Of a DNA stretch of 25,608 bases, positions 7,471-16,024 are shown piece after piece. The stretch comes from SIG469 sp964384255 (lineage in GTDB: Bacteria > Bacillota > Clostridia > Oscillospirales > Oscillospiraceae), in contig CAYLKH010000028.1 of assembly GCA_964384255.1 (NCBI GenBank), positions 1 to 25,608 on the forward strand, read 5' to 3'. How positions within the stretch are numbered: the stretch's first letter is position 1; each line of letters opens with the position of its first letter. The notes beneath the pieces were generated by a model. It was not told where the DNA came from, ran no database searches, and saw only the letters and a list, made by a program, of their open reading frames with translations. The translations under genes and the position numbers were made by a program.

Positions 7471-8313
7471 CTAAACTCGTTTAAGCTTTGGGTCAAGGGC
7501 ATCTCTTATTCCCTCGCCCACAAAGTTGATACACACGATGGTGATTATCAGGCACAGCCCTGCCGGGACCCATATCCACCAGCGGGAGCTGAGGACGACG
7601 ATATTGTTGGCCGCCTGGATGATGTTTCCCCATGAGGATTCCGGAGGCTGGACGCCCGCGCCCAGAAAGCTCAGGCCGGATTCCATTATCATGGCCTGAG
7701 AAATGCGAAACGCAAGGCTCATCCACAGGGGTGACACAGCGTTAGGCAGGATCTGGCGCCATAATATGGCCCAGTTTCCGGTGCCGATAGTCCTGGCCGC
7801 CAGAACATATTCCTTTTCACGTTCGGACAGCACATTGGCGCTGAGCAGTCTGGCCACAGCGGGCCATCCCAGCACACCGATTATGATGGTTATGCTCCAT
7901 ACCGAGGAGCCAAACAGGGCTACCACCACCAGTATAAGCACCATGGAAGGGAAAGACATAAACATATCTGCAATGCGCAGGATAAGGTTGGACAGAAATC
8001 CCCGATAATATCCCGCCAGCAGGCCCAGAGGCAGGCCGATGAGTACGCTGATAACGGTCGAACCGATGCCGATAAACAGGGAGTTTCTCCCGCCATATAC
8101 CAGGCGGGCAAAAATATCCCGGCCCAGAGTATCGGTCCCAAGAATATGGGCCTCAGAGGGAGCCCTGTTCATATTAAGCACATCCGAGGAGTAGGGATCC
8201 AGCTCCATAAACAGAGGCAGCAGCAAAATGGCCAGCAGCTCAACAGCCAGAATAACAAGGCATACGGCTGCCGCCCTGTGCTTTATGAGATTTTTGAAAA
8301 AACCGTTATTCAT
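7471..8313 (-). CDS. Oligopeptide-type ABC transporter permease (OppC/DppC-like)
   Basis: A 280-aa integral membrane protein of the OppC/DppC family. It has one N-terminal membrane helix (about 13-35), an extracytoplasmic stretch with the family hallmark LGTDTLGRDIF, and five further hydrophobic segments. The cytoplasmic EAA loop (EYVLAARTIGTGNW) docks the ATPases. It forms the translocation path with the OppB-like permease. I start it at ATG 8313, preceded by TAGGTG that overlaps the upstream stop codon. A GTG at 8322 in the same frame is part of that site and is a less likely start. The gap to the upstream gene is 9 nt. Confidence 0.92.
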   Translation of the reverse strand: MNNGFFKNLIKHRAAAVCLVILAVELLAILLLPLFMELDPYSSDVLNMNRAPSEAHILGTDTLGRDIFARLVYGGRNSLFIGIGSTVISVLIGLPLGLLAGYYRGFLSNLILRIADMFMSFPSMVLILVVVALFGSSVWSITIIIGVLGWPAVARLLSANVLSEREKEYVLAARTIGTGNWAILWRQILPNAVSPLWMSLAFRISQAMIMESGLSFLGAGVQPPESSWGNIIQAANNIVVLSSRWWIWVPAGLCLIITIVCINFVGEGIRDALDPKLKRV

Positions 8314-8322
8314 TGGCGGCAC

Positions 8323-9285
8323 CTATTCCAGAGAGATTTTGGGGTCAAGGTATGCATAAAGCACATCCAGCAGGATGTTGACCACCAGCACTGTGACCGA
8401 GATAAGCACTGTGATACCCATAATGAGGTTATAATCCCGGGTGTCGATAGCCGTCATCATCAGGCTCCCGATGCCCGGCCATCCGAATATCTGCTCGGTA
8501 ACCACAGCCCCGCCGATAAGGAACGGGACGTTCATGCCGATGGTAGTGACGATAGGTATCCACGCATTGCGCAGGGCGTGCCTGACCATGACGCGGAACT
8601 CGCTTATGCCTTTGCTTCTGGCGGTTTTGATATATTCCTCGTTCATTACCTCCAATACGCTGCCCCGGGTCTGCTTAAGGTAATTGCCCATAAGCTGAAC
8701 GCACAGAACTATGGTCGGCAGCACCAGATGGCGGCACAGGTCGCCAAAGCTGGCTTCGGCCCCGGTAGTGTACATCCCCTGGGACGGGAGCCATTGGAGC
8801 TTGACCGCAAAAACATAGATAACGATAAGCCCCATGAAGAAGTTTGGCACCGACGCGCCGATAAAGGTAATAACAGTGGACAGATTGTCCCAGATGGAAT
8901 AGGGCTTATAGGCTGACATGACTCCCAGAGGAACAGAGATCAGCACCGACAGGGCCAGGGATGTGCCAGTCAATATCAGGGTCGGACCCAGACGGGCCGA
9001 GATCATTGTCCACACCGACTGAGAGGTATAGGCCGAATATCCCAGATCCCCCGACAGGGTCTTGCCCAGCCACATGAAGTAACGCACAATGACCGGCTTG
9101 TCAAGGTTGTGGGCGATAACGGCAGCCTCGTAAGCTTCTTTGGTCATGTTGCCCTCGCCCGCCATAATATCGACCACGCTTCCCGGCGCCAGACAGGAAA
9201 AGACATAAACCACCACCGTTATCCCCAGAAAAATGGGGATGGCGACCAATATTCGCTTGATTATATATTTCAGCATTTTAGGCAT
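8323..9285 (-). CDS. Oligopeptide-type ABC transporter permease (OppB/DppB-like)
   Basis: A 320-aa membrane protein, first gene of the importer operon. The N-terminus YIIKRILVAIPIFLGITVVV is the standard first helix of OppB/DppB. The region GDLGYS...TSQSVW..I..RLGPTL is the family hallmark, and EEYIKTARSKGIS is the EAA loop contacting the ATPases. About six membrane helices are visible. ATG 9285 is chosen because AAGGGTG lies just upstream; a GTG at 9294 belongs to that site, and a further ATG at 9276 would be slightly too far. Its leader region holds a candidate promoter and a nested stem-loop structure, described separately. Confidence 0.92.
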   Translation of the reverse strand: MPKMLKYIIKRILVAIPIFLGITVVVYVFSCLAPGSVVDIMAGEGNMTKEAYEAAVIAHNLDKPVIVRYFMWLGKTLSGDLGYSAYTSQSVWTMISARLGPTLILTGTSLALSVLISVPLGVMSAYKPYSIWDNLSTVITFIGASVPNFFMGLIVIYVFAVKLQWLPSQGMYTTGAEASFGDLCRHLVLPTIVLCVQLMGNYLKQTRGSVLEVMNEEYIKTARSKGISEFRVMVRHALRNAWIPIVTTIGMNVPFLIGGAVVTEQIFGWPGIGSLMMTAIDTRDYNLIMGITVLISVTVLVVNILLDVLYAYLDPKISLE

Positions 9286-9337
9286 ACTCGGCACCCTTAA
9301 ACCCGTTCAGCACGCCGACCACTGAATCGACGATGCT

Positions 9338-9433
9338 GCGTAATTGTTTTTGCGGAGCTTGCAGAAGACAGCCCTGACAGGTTTTTCCCCTGCCTTCAAT
9401 TCTGCTGTGACAACTATCCGCATTTGTCTACGC
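9338..9433 (-). ncRNA. Candidate structured 5' leader of the peptide-importer operon (nested four-stem hairpin)
   Basis: Read as minus-strand RNA, four nested helices line up on one axis: 9433-9429 with 9342-9338 (5 bp), 9422-9417 with 9356-9351 (6 bp), 9405-9400 with 9366-9361 (6 bp), and 9394-9389 with 9381-9376 (6 bp, one G-U). Internal loops separate them. The candidate promoter lies directly upstream and the permease ribosome binding site lies about 45 nt downstream. This is the position of a leader RNA or riboswitch-like regulator, but I recognise no known riboswitch class. A palindromic repeat element would look the same. No T-run follows, so it is not a simple terminator. Confidence 0.4.
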
Positions 9434-9438
9434 TCTGG
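9414..9438. repeat. 25-bp intergenic repeat, copy 1
   Basis: This stretch matches 21666-21690 in the same orientation at 22 of 25 positions, including an uninterrupted core TTTGTCTACGCTCTG of 15 bp. It forms the outer right half of the nested hairpin in the importer leader. Confidence 0.7.
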
Positions 9439-9451
9439 TACTATCCCATCC

Positions 9452-9480
9452 ATTTTAATAGACATCAAATAAGAATTCAA
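9452..9480 (-). promoter_or_regulatory. Candidate promoter of the peptide-importer operon
   Basis: On the minus strand TTGAAT (9480-9475) and TAAAAT (9457-9452) are spaced by 17 bp. The start would be near 9445, giving a leader of about 160 nt before the first permease. No clear terminator separates the upstream ATPase gene (ending at 9532), so read-through from the export operon is also possible. Confidence 0.55.
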
Positions 9481-9531
9481 CCTTTTTATTAAAATTGATA
9501 CTTCGATATAAAAATAATCACCTTTTGCAGC

Positions 9532-10419
9532 TCAATGCTCCGGAGGGCTGATTATTATCTTTCCGTCCTCTACCGACATTTTTACCCTGTTACCCTCAAC
9601 ACCGGTTTGGGACAGCATTTCCGGCGGGATCTGGAGTCTGTTGGCTCTGTCCAGCACCGCATATTCCTCGTGGCTTGCGCCGTCGAAAAGGGAGCTTTCC
9701 TGAAGCCGGTCAAGGTAGTCGCTTTTCATTATCCGTTCCGAGCTTATTTTTCCGTCTCTGATGGAGACGACGCGTTCCACCTTCCCTGCCACGGACATAT
9801 CGTGGGTAACGATTACGATAGTCAGTCCCAGCTCCTTATTAAGCTGGCGGAAGGTATCGAAGATATAGGCCGAGGTTTTGGGGTCTACCGAGCCTGTAGG
9901 CTCGTCGGCAAGCAGGATCTTGGGGTCGTTGGCCAGGGCGATAGCTATGGCGATGCGCTGCTGCTCGCCGCCGGAAAGCTGGCTCAGGCGGCTGTCCTTT
10001 TTGTGGCTCATGCCCACCAGCTCCAGCAGATACTCTGCCCGCTGCTTCTTTTCGGATTCTCTGGTAAACAGCATGGGCATCATAACGTTTTGCAAAGCGG
10101 TCAGGTAGGATATGAGGTTCCTGGCATTATTCTGCCATACAAAGCCTACGGTGTGGCGCTTATATTGCACCAGCTCGTCCTCGGTGAACTTGAAAAGGTC
10201 CTTCCCGTCCACATACAGCCTGCCGGCAGTGGGGCGGTCCAGGCCGCCTATCATGTTGAGAAAGGTGGACTTGCCGCTGCCGCTGTTGCCGATGATAGCC
10301 ATCAGCTCCCCGGGGCGGACCTTGCAGTCCAGCCCCTGGAGCGCCATGACCTCAATATCCTCGGTCTTATATATTTTGACAAGGTTGTCGCACTCGATGA
10401 TATATTCCTGTTCGCTCAT
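9532..10419 (-). CDS. ABC transporter ATP-binding protein (MacB/LolD type) with AbrB-like C-terminal tail
   Basis: A 295-aa ATPase. Residues 1-230 are a standard LolD/MacB-type nucleotide-binding domain: Walker A GNSGSGKS at 44-51, an unusual Q-loop VWQNN at 94-98 (normally VFQ), signature LSGGEQQR at 148-155, Walker B ILLADEP at 168-174, and D-loop SVDP. Residues 253-293 (YAVLDRANRLQIPPEMLSQT and onward to DGKIIISPPE) resemble the swapped-hairpin AbrB/SpoVT fold, whose consensus has LD..GRI.IP..L. That tail is absent from ordinary ATPases of this family. It is the last gene of the export operon; its ATG overlaps the previous stop as ATGA. It probably pairs with the neighbouring ATPase under the fused permease. 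Confidence 0.9.
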   Translation of the reverse strand: MSEQEYIIECDNLVKIYKTEDIEVMALQGLDCKVRPGELMAIIGNSGSGKSTFLNMIGGLDRPTAGRLYVDGKDLFKFTEDELVQYKRHTVGFVWQNNARNLISYLTALQNVMMPMLFTRESEKKQRAEYLLELVGMSHKKDSRLSQLSGGEQQRIAIAIALANDPKILLADEPTGSVDPKTSAYIFDTFRQLNKELGLTIVIVTHDMSVAGKVERVVSIRDGKISSERIMKSDYLDRLQESSLFDGASHEEYAVLDRANRLQIPPEMLSQTGVEGNRVKMSVEDGKIIISPPEH

Positions 10420-11093
10420 AGCTTTATCTCCCCGTCCTCAAGCTCATATACGCAGTCGCCTATTTCCATAAAACCGGTATCGTGGGTGGTCATGACTATG
10501 GTGATATTCTGGGAAGCGTTAAGCTCCTTGAATATTTTGACCACGGAAATAGCCGTGTTAGTGTCCAGCTCGCCGGTAGGCTCGTCGGCAAATACTATCT
10601 CCGGCCTGTGGGCGATGGCTCTGGCGATGGCTACCCGCTGCTGTTCGCCGCCGGAAAGCTCCTGGGGCATATGCTCTGCCCGCTTGGACAGGCCCACCAT
10701 ATCGAGACATTCCATCGCCCGCTCCCGGCGGTCGCCCTCGTATCCTCCCAGCCGCAGAGCATATTCAACGTTTTCATAGGCTGTCATTATGGGAATAAGC
10801 GCCACCGACTGGAACACAAAGCCAATCGAGCTTCTGCGGAGCTTTGTCTTTTCGGCATCGGACAGCTGCTGGTAGCTCTGGCCCCTGAGCAGCACCTGAC
10901 CTTCGGTGGGGTCATCCAAAGCCCCCATGATGTTCATAAGGGTGGTTTTTCCGCTGCCGCTGCGGCCCTTGAGAATGGTCAGCTTGCCTTCGGGGATATC
11001 CACGTCTACCCCCTTCAATGCCCAAAAGGTTTCGCCGTCGGGGGTTTTGTAGCCTTTTTTAACTGCTTTCGCCTGTAGAATCATATTGCTCAT
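10416..11093 (-). CDS. ABC transporter ATP-binding protein (MacB/LolD type)
   Basis: A 225-aa ATPase with Walker A GRSGSGKT at 43-50, Q-loop VFQS, signature ELSGGEQQRVAIARA, Walker B IVFADEPTGELD and H-loop TTHD. This is the typical compact form for exporters of the MacB/FtsX type. I start it at ATG 11093 with GGGGAGG 7 nt upstream; an in-frame TTG at 11099 overlaps the previous stop and is less likely. The gap to the permease stop is 2 nt, and its own stop overlaps the next ATG by 4 nt, so the permease and both ATPases are almost certainly translated together. It differs clearly in sequence from the second ATPase, which suggests a heterodimer. Confidence 0.93.
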   Translation of the reverse strand: MSNMILQAKAVKKGYKTPDGETFWALKGVDVDIPEGKLTILKGRSGSGKTTLMNIMGALDDPTEGQVLLRGQSYQQLSDAEKTKLRRSSIGFVFQSVALIPIMTAYENVEYALRLGGYEGDRRERAMECLDMVGLSKRAEHMPQELSGGEQQRVAIARAIAHRPEIVFADEPTGELDTNTAISVVKIFKELNASQNITIVMTTHDTGFMEIGDCVYELEDGEIKL

Positions 11094-11095
11094 AA

Positions 11096-13912
11096 TCAAT
11101 CCTCCCCAAGCTTAAGCGCCTGAGATATCTTCATTTTAGATATCAGCATACCAATTATCGTCATGCATACCGCGATGACCACCGCCACCGCCGCCAGCAG
11201 ACGCACCATGTCGGAGCTTTCGGAAACCACCCGCAGGGGAATAACAGTGTCGGCAGAGGCATAGGCCAGCTGCACCAGCGGGATGTAAAGCTGAGATGCG
11301 GCAATGCCCACCACCACACCAAGGGCTATGGACAGACCGGATATCCAGACCTGCTCGTTTATGAGCATGACGATGACTTCCTTCATGGTCATACCCATGG
11401 CGCGGAAAATGCCAAACTGCAACGATCTGGAATTGATGGACAGTATCCAGTAGATCAGGAAACCCACCGAGCATATAAGCAGGGTAACGATAAAGCTTAC
11501 TGTCAAAATGCCGTTGGTACCCTGGAACACAGGGTCGTTCTTAAGCTGGACCAGCTGGGCATCGGAATCCACAAACTTTACCAGCTCCAGATCGTTCCCG
11601 GCCACAAAGTCATAAATAAATCCCGTGCCGTCAGCGGCCTTTATCCAGACCTCATAGGGCCGGACTCCCCAGCGTGAGCGGAGATAATCATAGTTTGAAA
11701 CAATGAGGAATTTGTTCTGGGTTTCGGTCAGGCCGTCCTTCCCCTCCACCTGGATCTCGCTGTTGTAGGTAGGGAAATAATCAACGAATCCATAGATCAC
11801 GCCCCGGGCTGAATCGCCGCCGGAATTTTTATAACTGATAACATCTCCCAGCTCATAGCCGTAAAGCTCGTTAAAGTTGGACGAAACCAGAATAGCATTT
11901 GGCGTCTGGGAAATGGCGTTGAGGTAATTGTTGATATGGGTGGGCAGCAGGTCGTCCTTGAACCATGCGGTGTTGCCGAATTCCTGAGTGTCGATGCCCA
12001 TAAGGGTCACCTTGACGCTGCCGCCCATGTCGTTAGTCACGTTGACAGTGCAGCTGTCGTCATACAGCACTCTGGTAACGCTTTCGGCCTGCTCAAGCTC
12101 GAGATATTTGCGATAATCCGGCTCGGTATATGCCAGGTCGGTCATACCCAGGGGGTCATCCTCTACCGCCTGAGCATTGTCGGACCAGGATTCTTTAATA
12201 ACGATATCCGCTCCCGCCATATAGTGGATACGGTCTTCCTCGTTGGTGTTGACCGTTCTGGCGGTCTGGGCATTAAATACGCCCATGGCAATGGTCACGA
12301 CCATAAACACGATTATATATGCCTGAGAGTTTTTGGTCCGCAGCACCCACAGGAAGGAAGAATACATGGACGGACTCCACCATTTTTTGCCGCAGCGATA
12401 CACCAGCCATACTATGGCAGGGATGATCCTGAAGGCCAGCAGGCCGCAGGCGATTATAAACAGCGACGAGCAGAGGAACAGCAGCGGGTCAAGCCCCGCT
12501 CCTTCCGCCACCTTCTGGGCCAGAACATCCTTCTGACCGTTGAAGGTATAAAGCCCATACAGGGCCAGAGCCAGCAGCACCAGATCCAGATACAGCTTCT
12601 GCCAGAAGGGCTTTGACCTGGTGCTTTTTGTCCGCTTGTGGGCAACGATAGACACGTCGGCGTATTTGAACACCGGCAGTACCATGGCCGCAACACTGAG
12701 AAGCGCCGCTGCAAGAGCGTAAAGCAGCACAGTCCCGGTTATTTCGACCTTAAGAGACTGGCGGGAAACGAACTCAAGAAAAGCGTTGGATGAGCCTACT
12801 ATCTGGCATATGAGCATGGCCAATGGAACGCCCATAAGGAAGCACACTGCCGCCACCAGCAGGCTCTGGATAAGGTAAATGCGGATGATCTGGCCTTTGC
12901 CCGCTCCCCGGCTTTTGATAACGGATATCTCGTTTTGCTCCTGATCCAGCATCTGCCGGGAAACCATAAACACAAAGGCTGCCAGCAGAGCATAAAGGGG
13001 AACGCTGAGTATTCTTAGCGTGACCGTAACCCTGGTGGATTCTTCAAGATATTCTTCGATAATGGCCGAGAAATAGTCGTTATAGCTGTGGTTATATTCT
13101 TTCAAAAATGTTTCGCGATAGTTTTGAGAAATATTGAGGATATTTTCGCAGTTGTCCACGGTAAAATCGTTATAGTCCATGACCGCGAACCACAGCCCTT
13201 TAACTCCGGAGCCGCCGGTAGCCTGGCTCATAAACAGCTTGTTAAAGGCCGCTTCGGATATCATAATATCCCGGTAATAGCTGTCGGGGCCTTTATACCA
13301 GTAATCGTCCCCGGGGTCGGAGTTTTCGTAAACGCCCACTATTTTCAGCTTAAGACATTCCCCGTTGGTAAACTTGAAGGTAGGCAGCTCCAGTGTTTCG
13401 CCCACCAGCAGGTTCTGGGTAACAAGGCATTTCTGGCTGACGATAGCGGTCACCGACCCGTCCTGAGCAATAGCATCGTCATAAAGCTGGCCGGAGATGA
13501 TATTGATATGCTGCTCCATATCCTTCAAATAGCCTATGCGGAATTCCCTGTCGCCGCTGTCACCCTCCCTTTCCAGCTGAGGTTGAAGGGTTACGCTGTC
13601 GAGATAAAGGTTTTCTATGACGTGCATAGCCTCGATGCCAAATTCCTGATCGATATTGTTAATCATCTCCCGGTCGGCATAAAACTGGTCGATCCCGCCG
13701 GAACCCACCGAAGAATAAAGGTGGACAACGCTGGGATATTTCCCGTTATCGGTCACGTATTGCTTAAGGTCGTTGTTGAGCATACGGGACAGGGCGGCCT
13801 TTGTATACATGGGGCTCGAGGCCGCGATGGAAATAAGCAGCAGATTGCCAATAAGCAGGCTGGCCACCAGCCACTTGCGGCATTTCATTTTTTGCAGCAC
13901 AAATTGCAGCAT
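11096..13912 (-). CDS. Large FtsX/MacB-type ABC permease, two permease halves fused
   Basis: A 938-aa membrane protein. Helix 1 is at about 14-34, followed by an extracytoplasmic domain (about 35-295) and helices near 299-319, 342-372 and 389-417. After two linking helices (438-457, 475-505) a second module begins: a helix near 530-548, another extracytoplasmic domain (about 550-790) and three C-terminal helices. Each module carries the coupling-loop motif of FtsX permeases, KSRGAGKGQI near 333 and FRAMGMTMKEV in the second half. MacB itself (E. coli) has one such module plus its own ATPase; here one chain holds two modules and the ATPases are separate genes. ATG 13912 has AGGAGG 6 nt upstream. 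It probably exports or extracts an amphipathic compound or peptide. Confidence 0.92.
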   Translation of the reverse strand: MLQFVLQKMKCRKWLVASLLIGNLLLISIAASSPMYTKAALSRMLNNDLKQYVTDNGKYPSVVHLYSSVGSGGIDQFYADREMINNIDQEFGIEAMHVIENLYLDSVTLQPQLEREGDSGDREFRIGYLKDMEQHINIISGQLYDDAIAQDGSVTAIVSQKCLVTQNLLVGETLELPTFKFTNGECLKLKIVGVYENSDPGDDYWYKGPDSYYRDIMISEAAFNKLFMSQATGGSGVKGLWFAVMDYNDFTVDNCENILNISQNYRETFLKEYNHSYNDYFSAIIEEYLEESTRVTVTLRILSVPLYALLAAFVFMVSRQMLDQEQNEISVIKSRGAGKGQIIRIYLIQSLLVAAVCFLMGVPLAMLICQIVGSSNAFLEFVSRQSLKVEITGTVLLYALAAALLSVAAMVLPVFKYADVSIVAHKRTKSTRSKPFWQKLYLDLVLLALALYGLYTFNGQKDVLAQKVAEGAGLDPLLFLCSSLFIIACGLLAFRIIPAIVWLVYRCGKKWWSPSMYSSFLWVLRTKNSQAYIIVFMVVTIAMGVFNAQTARTVNTNEEDRIHYMAGADIVIKESWSDNAQAVEDDPLGMTDLAYTEPDYRKYLELEQAESVTRVLYDDSCTVNVTNDMGGSVKVTLMGIDTQEFGNTAWFKDDLLPTHINNYLNAISQTPNAILVSSNFNELYGYELGDVISYKNSGGDSARGVIYGFVDYFPTYNSEIQVEGKDGLTETQNKFLIVSNYDYLRSRWGVRPYEVWIKAADGTGFIYDFVAGNDLELVKFVDSDAQLVQLKNDPVFQGTNGILTVSFIVTLLICSVGFLIYWILSINSRSLQFGIFRAMGMTMKEVIVMLINEQVWISGLSIALGVVVGIAASQLYIPLVQLAYASADTVIPLRVVSESSDMVRLLAAVAVVIAVCMTIIGMLISKMKISQALKLGED

Positions 13913-13922
13913 ACGCGCCCTC

Positions 13923-14999
13923 CTAGTTCAGAATAACGGTTTGACCGGAGCTGAGTCCGGCCAGGATCACTGTACAGCTTTCGCCCACGGTGCCGCCGGT
14001 TATGCCCCTGATGACATAACGCTTTTTGACCATGCCCCCATCAAGGACGGAAACGTAGTAATTACCGTCCTCCACCTCAACGGCCCCGCGGGGGACCAGA
14101 AGGGCGTTCTGCGCCTGGACCGTGGTCACCGAAGCCGACGGCTTGGTCAGCTCGTCCTCAGTCAGAGCTTCGTCCAGCTTGAAATAAGTGTGTCCGGTTC
14201 CGGCCACGCCCTCCGGCAGGACCGAATCCGCCGCTACCACCCGGGCGGTGACAGTTTTTCTGCTGTCCTTGCGGCCATATTCCACGGTAACGTTCATGTT
14301 GTAAAGGAAGTTTTTTGCGGTGGATGACGAAAGCAGCACCAGGCTGTCGGCCTGATCCAGCACCGCCAGCTCTTTTCCAACATCCACCTCGGCCCCCTTA
14401 TCCAGAGACGCCAGACTGGAAACTATACAGTCGAAGGGAGCGTATATGTATTCGTTTTCAAAGGCGGCCTCTGCATCGGCCACATCGCTTCTGAGCTTTT
14501 CCAGCTGGACCGACTGGTTGTATTCATACTGATCCAGTTCGAGCTGAGCCAGCTGAACGTATATGCTTCCTTTGGCTCCGGCTGCGGATACCTCATCCAG
14601 AAGTCGGGCAGAGGTTTTCTCGTATTCTTCCTCAGCCCTTTGCAGCGCAAGCTTTGCCGATTCAAGCTCTGCTTCGCTGCCCTTGCGGGTAAAGGTCGCA
14701 ATAAGCTGACCTTCTTCAACCAGCTGTCCGCGGCTTACGCTGAAACTGTCAAAGTAAAGCCCGCTTTCCTGACAGTAAAGGGTCTGGCTCAGATAATATG
14801 TCGGCTCGATAGAAAGCTCCGAGGTTTTGATAAGATCTCCCACCTGAGCCACGGCAGTGCGATAATTGGCTCCGCCGGAGGCTTCGGCCTCAGCCAGCAT
14901 CGCCGATTTCTGCTGGGTGCTTCCGCATCCGGAAACCGCCGTCAGCATCGCCGCCGCTGCCAGCACCGCGGCCATCTTAGCTCGCCACATAAAATGCAT
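13923..14999 (-). CDS. HlyD/MacA-like adaptor (membrane fusion) lipoprotein, third of three
   Basis: A 358-aa extracytoplasmic adaptor. The N-terminus has a signal with lipobox V-S-G-C (Cys 25). There follow a lipoyl half (GLYFDSFSVSRGQLVEEGQL), a Glu/Ala-rich coiled hairpin (about 105-180), the second lipoyl half (IYAPFDCIVSSLASLDKGAEVDVGKEL, broken here for length), a beta-barrel, and the usual C-terminal SGxxV..GL..G..V element. It would link the permease to the cell surface. ATG 14999 is chosen because GAGGAAGGGG lies directly upstream; ATG 14990 is an alternative. It overlaps the second adaptor gene by 23 nt and is followed after 10 bp by the permease. Confidence 0.88.
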   Translation of the reverse strand: MHFMWRAKMAAVLAAAAMLTAVSGCGSTQQKSAMLAEAEASGGANYRTAVAQVGDLIKTSELSIEPTYYLSQTLYCQESGLYFDSFSVSRGQLVEEGQLIATFTRKGSEAELESAKLALQRAEEEYEKTSARLLDEVSAAGAKGSIYVQLAQLELDQYEYNQSVQLEKLRSDVADAEAAFENEYIYAPFDCIVSSLASLDKGAEVDVGKELAVLDQADSLVLLSSSTAKNFLYNMNVTVEYGRKDSRKTVTARVVAADSVLPEGVAGTGHTYFKLDEALTEDELTKPSASVTTVQAQNALLVPRGAVEVEDGNYYVSVLDGGMVKKRYVIRGITGGTVGESCTVILAGLSSGQTVILN

Positions 15000-16014
15000 C
15001 CCCTTCCTCAAGCCCCGAGATTATCTGGACCTCGGCAGGCGTCACGACCCCGGTGTCAACATATTGCTTCACCTGCTGCCCGTCCCGGGCCAGGTAAACA
15101 TAGCTTCCGCCGGAATCTTTGTGAACAGCGTTGGCCGGTATCTTAAGGGCGTTTTCCACATAGTCGGTCACCAGATAGACGCAGGTAAACATACCGTTTT
15201 TTATCTCCTGACCGGGATCGGTGATGGTAAAGGTCGAACTCATCTCCGCCCCGGATATGCTGAGCTGCAAATATGTCTCCCGGTCATAGGGCTGATACTC
15301 AATATCGTATTCCACTCCGCCGATAGATGCATACACCCGGTCGCACTTTTCCACGTCTGCCTGGGGGATATATTCGCAGGATATCACATGGGTGTCGTCA
15401 TCAGCTATGTAGATACAGGCAGAGCCTGAACGGACGCTGCCGCCGGGCTGCACATCCATCTTGACCACCGTGCCGCTGACCTGGGCCTTCAGCTCGTTGT
15501 TTTCCAGATCCCGGTCATAGCTTTCCAGCTGCTGCCGCAGGCTCTCAAGCTCGATATCGAAAAGCAGCTGCTCCTGCTGAGCCTGTAGCCGAATGAGCTG
15601 AGCTTCCAGCGCTCCGGAGCCGCCTGAGCTTTCCTCAAGCTGAGCCTGAAGCTCAAGACGCTGCATATCAAAATCGTGATTAGTGGTTTTGTACTCGATC
15701 TCGGCGGCCAGCTCATCCCGCTTGCTCCGGACCTGAGTCATGTCGATGGTGGCCAGCACATCACCGGCTGATACAACGTCTCCCAAAGTCACATTGAGCC
15801 GATCGACCGTTCCGCCGGAAGCGAATCCCTGGCCGGTCACCTGGGGTTCGATAGTGGCTTCGTACATAACGATGTTGAATATTTCGCCCCGGCTGGCGGT
15901 TTCCACATCTGCTTCGACCTTTGCAGGCTCAAGCAGCTCAGGGGCATTATCCTTTCCGCCGCACCCGCAAAGCATCAGCAGGGGCAAAAGCAGGCAAATC
16001 AGTTTTTTCATCAT
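14977..16014 (-). CDS. HlyD/MacA-like adaptor (membrane fusion) lipoprotein, second of three
   Basis: A 345-aa adaptor with signal MMKKLICLLLPLLMLCGC; lipobox L-C-G-C puts the lipid on Cys 18. Domains: first lipoyl half (GGTVDRLNVTLGDVVSAGDV), a long Gln/Leu/Glu-rich coiled hairpin (about 95-170), second lipoyl half (AQVSGTVVKMDVQPGGSV), barrel domain, and the C-terminal VQIISGLEEGDAFYV element typical of MacA/RND adaptors. Sequence differs from the flanking adaptors, so this is not a recent duplicate. Start: two adjacent ATGs (16014 and 16011) follow GGGGGAG; the second has slightly better spacing. Ten bp separate it from the first adaptor gene. Confidence 0.88.
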   Translation of the reverse strand: MMKKLICLLLPLLMLCGCGGKDNAPELLEPAKVEADVETASRGEIFNIVMYEATIEPQVTGQGFASGGTVDRLNVTLGDVVSAGDVLATIDMTQVRSKRDELAAEIEYKTTNHDFDMQRLELQAQLEESSGGSGALEAQLIRLQAQQEQLLFDIELESLRQQLESYDRDLENNELKAQVSGTVVKMDVQPGGSVRSGSACIYIADDDTHVISCEYIPQADVEKCDRVYASIGGVEYDIEYQPYDRETYLQLSISGAEMSSTFTITDPGQEIKNGMFTCVYLVTDYVENALKIPANAVHKDSGGSYVYLARDGQQVKQYVDTGVVTPAEVQIISGLEEGDAFYVAS

Positions 16015-16024
16015 TCTCCCCCTG

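Larger units (their letters stand above)
9307..9453 (-). other. Unproven 48-codon small ORF inside the importer leader
   Basis: On the minus strand an ATG at 9453 opens 48 codons with a reasonable composition (MDGIVPERRQMRIVVTAEL at the start, ending QWSAC). There is no obvious ribosome binding site, and the ATG overlaps the candidate -10 box, so a transcript from that promoter could not carry this start. A second ATG at codon 11 (9423) could be used. Coding-like composition may instead reflect a dispersed repeat whose sequence is conserved for other reasons. Shifting frame near the 3' end gives a second coding-like tail that runs up to the permease start. I do not claim a real protein. Confidence 0.2.

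Noticed and set aside
9338..9433. A known riboswitch class in the importer leader
   Set aside because: The stems are real but I could not match the conserved nucleotides of any class I know, so it is reported only as a candidate structure.
9535..10779. Plus-strand open frame of about 414 codons spanning the two export ATPases
   Set aside because: It crosses two real minus-strand genes with Walker and signature motifs; no domain of its own.
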